Shown here: positions 47,365 to 48,183 of the stretch, one piece after another | Layout of the letters: each line of letters opens with the position of its first letter | Numbering within the stretch: the first letter of the stretch is position 1 | Source of the DNA: a virus | IMG/VR virus record: IMGVR_UViG_3300042731_007346 | Location: 1 to 48,183 of that record | Direction: 5' to 3' (one strand) | DNA: 48,183 nt | Made by a program: the position numbers and the translations under genes | Notes under the pieces: generated by a model | Told to the model about the DNA's origin: nothing | The model's input: only the letters and a program-made list of their open reading frames with translations | Databases searched by the model: none

Positions 47365-48090
47365 ATGGCAAAAGAACTTTTCACAATGGATATAAAAGAT
47401 TTAAAGGCTCTCAAAAAATTCTTTAAAAAAGCTCCAAAATTATTTAAGCCGGTTTCTGCGAATGTTCTTAATTCTCTAGCCTTTATGACCAGAAAATACG
47501 ATATCAAAAATCTTTCCAATCATATGATTATTAGAAATGAAAAATTTGTTAAGTCATCAATTAGAGTCGAAAAAGCAAAATCAGGGGCAGAAATAAACAA
47601 ACAAATATCAAGAGTATACTCTATTAAAAGGCCTCGATTTACAGGTTGGGAAGAACAGCAGACAGGGAAACAGCCTGTTAAGAAACGTATTACAACCTTA
47701 CATTCCAGGGGTGGATCAAAAAAAAGAAAAGTTCTAGGGAAATACAGACTTAAAAAATCTTCTAAATTCTTTAAACCGGAACAGTTTCAGGGTCGGGATT
47801 ATAAGGCCCGTTTTATGTTTATGATGCGGGTATTAGGATCAAGAGGCGGCTCTAATCAGTTTCTCTTACAGAAATCAGTGCCTACCAAAAGAGGACAATT
47901 AGGCAGAGGAGCTTATACATTTAAGAAAGGAGAAATAAAAAAAATACAGGATTTTGATAAACAAATGCACGTTCAGACCTTTAAGTGGCGTACTAAATCA
48001 CTTCAGCAATTACAACAAAAGAATAATATATATAAAATTTGGAGAGATTCTTTAAATTTTATTATTTCCCTCCAGCGTATAAAAAAATAA
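47365..48090 (+). CDS. Basic protein, possible gpZ-like minor virion protein
   Basis: 241 aa, about a quarter lysine or arginine. DIKDLKALKKFFKKAPKLFKPVSANVLNSLAF resembles the N-terminal helix of lambda gpZ / HK97 gp10-type minor tail proteins, and RPRFTGWEEQQTGK recalls their FTGW/E-xx-G turn. It lies alone on the plus strand between the repeat region and cos, away from the late operon. A DNA-binding or injected role would also fit the charge and place. Confidence 0.5.
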   Translation: MAKELFTMDIKDLKALKKFFKKAPKLFKPVSANVLNSLAFMTRKYDIKNLSNHMIIRNEKFVKSSIRVEKAKSGAEINKQISRVYSIKRPRFTGWEEQQTGKQPVKKRITTLHSRGGSKKRKVLGKYRLKKSSKFFKPEQFQGRDYKARFMFMMRVLGSRGGSNQFLLQKSVPTKRGQLGRGAYTFKKGEIKKIQDFDKQMHVQTFKWRTKSLQQLQQKNNIYKIWRDSLNFIISLQRIKK

Positions 48091-48110
48091 CACCCCCCTC
48101 TATATATTCC

Positions 48111-48160
48111 GATTATAAGCGATTATAGGCGATTACAAGGTACTGTAGGCAATTATGGTT
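48111..48160 (+). repeat. Decameric repeats upstream of cos (cosQ-like)
   Basis: Five head-to-tail 10-base units: GATTATAAGC, GATTATAGGC, GATTACAAGG, TACTGTAGGC, AATTATGGTT; the first three are close copies. They end 12 bases before the packaging-end duplication. In lambda, cosQ and accessory elements lie on this side of cosN, so a termination or IHF-type function is plausible. Confidence 0.5.
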
Positions 48161-48164
48161 AAAT

Positions 48165-48183
48165 AGTGCGCAAAAACACGCGA
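48165..48183. other. Right virion end: cos half-site and overhang copy
   Basis: AGTGC (48165-48169), two bases, then AAAAACACGCGA (48172-48183), identical to bases 1-12. Together with 13-19 this makes a symmetric site when circularised. Confidence 0.65.

Noticed and set aside
48111-48160. CRISPR-like array
   Set aside because: Units are contiguous 10-mers without spacers; fits a protein-binding repeat.
1-48183. Temperate lifestyle
   Set aside because: No integrase, transposase, excisionase or clear repressor was found; the Mu-like tail alone does not imply transposition.

Overview
The window looks like a complete tailed-phage genome in virion orientation. It is AT-rich (I judge about 30% GC by eye) and densely packed, with many 4-base ATGA overlaps. 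The first and last 12 bases are identical and are flanked by a symmetric 5-bp dyad, as expected for a 12-nt cohesive end that was filled in. Architecture is a contractile-tailed myovirus with a lambda-type head (Nu1/GpA terminase, lambda-family portal, ClpP-type protease, GpD-like decoration, GpE-type capsid) and a Mu-type tail (sheath, tube, -1 frameshifted chaperone, tape measure, Mu N/P-like hub, gp45-like spike, gp46, baseplate J, gp48-like, collar-type fibre). TAA, TAG and TGA all act as stops, so the code is standard. A stand-alone NrdD-type glycyl-radical domain, a radical SAM enzyme and lipoproteins suggest an anaerobic, diderm host. A spirochaete or similar gut anaerobe is possible, but nothing in the sequence proves it. 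I see no integrase, excisionase or CI-type repressor.

Layout. 48,111-48,183 joined to 1-98: cos region and promoter. 99-4,999 (+): small terminase, ParB-methyltransferase fusion, radical SAM protein, large terminase. 5,009-12,450 (+): early operon of small genes with two methyltransferase-like and two glycosyltransferase-like genes. 12,446-18,850 (+): recombination (YqaJ exonuclease, SSB-tail protein, RecT), an M15 peptidase, lipase-like and C39-like enzymes. 18,871-23,748 (+): primase-helicase, DNA methyltransferase, DEAD helicase, NrdD C-terminal domain. 23,729-25,758: regulatory hub with a leftward set of small genes, a leaderless zinc-ribbon/VRR-NUC pair and a rightward set of small genes. 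25,823-27,013 (+): lipoprotein moron. 27,043-46,358 (-): one long late operon, read from the W-like protein and portal down to fibre genes. 46,405-47,330: structured RNA-like segment, a second leftward operator module, an AT-rich repeat region resembling an origin, and a plus-strand terminator. 47,365-48,090 (+): basic protein next to cos.

Regulation appears to come in two kinds. Three near-identical promoters (24,444-24,472 minus; 25,061-25,089 plus; 46,747-46,775 minus) carry the same dyad between -35 and -10 and have leaders with Shine-Dalgarno sites; two of these leaders have a hairpin against the SD. By contrast, four genes (small terminase, W-like head protein, basic cos-proximal protein, zinc-ribbon/nuclease pair) have a promoter placed so that transcription would begin at the ATG itself, with no SD, which suggests leaderless mRNAs.

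The most unusual items are: an in-frame UAG that separates a small DUF736-like protein from an SSB-type C-terminal tip; two tRNA-like elements sitting exactly between genes; the autonomous NrdD glycyl-radical domain; a 48-bp perfect inverted repeat that brackets the late region; a pseudoknot-like leader; and a tail operon that carries its own glycosyltransferase and membrane protein.
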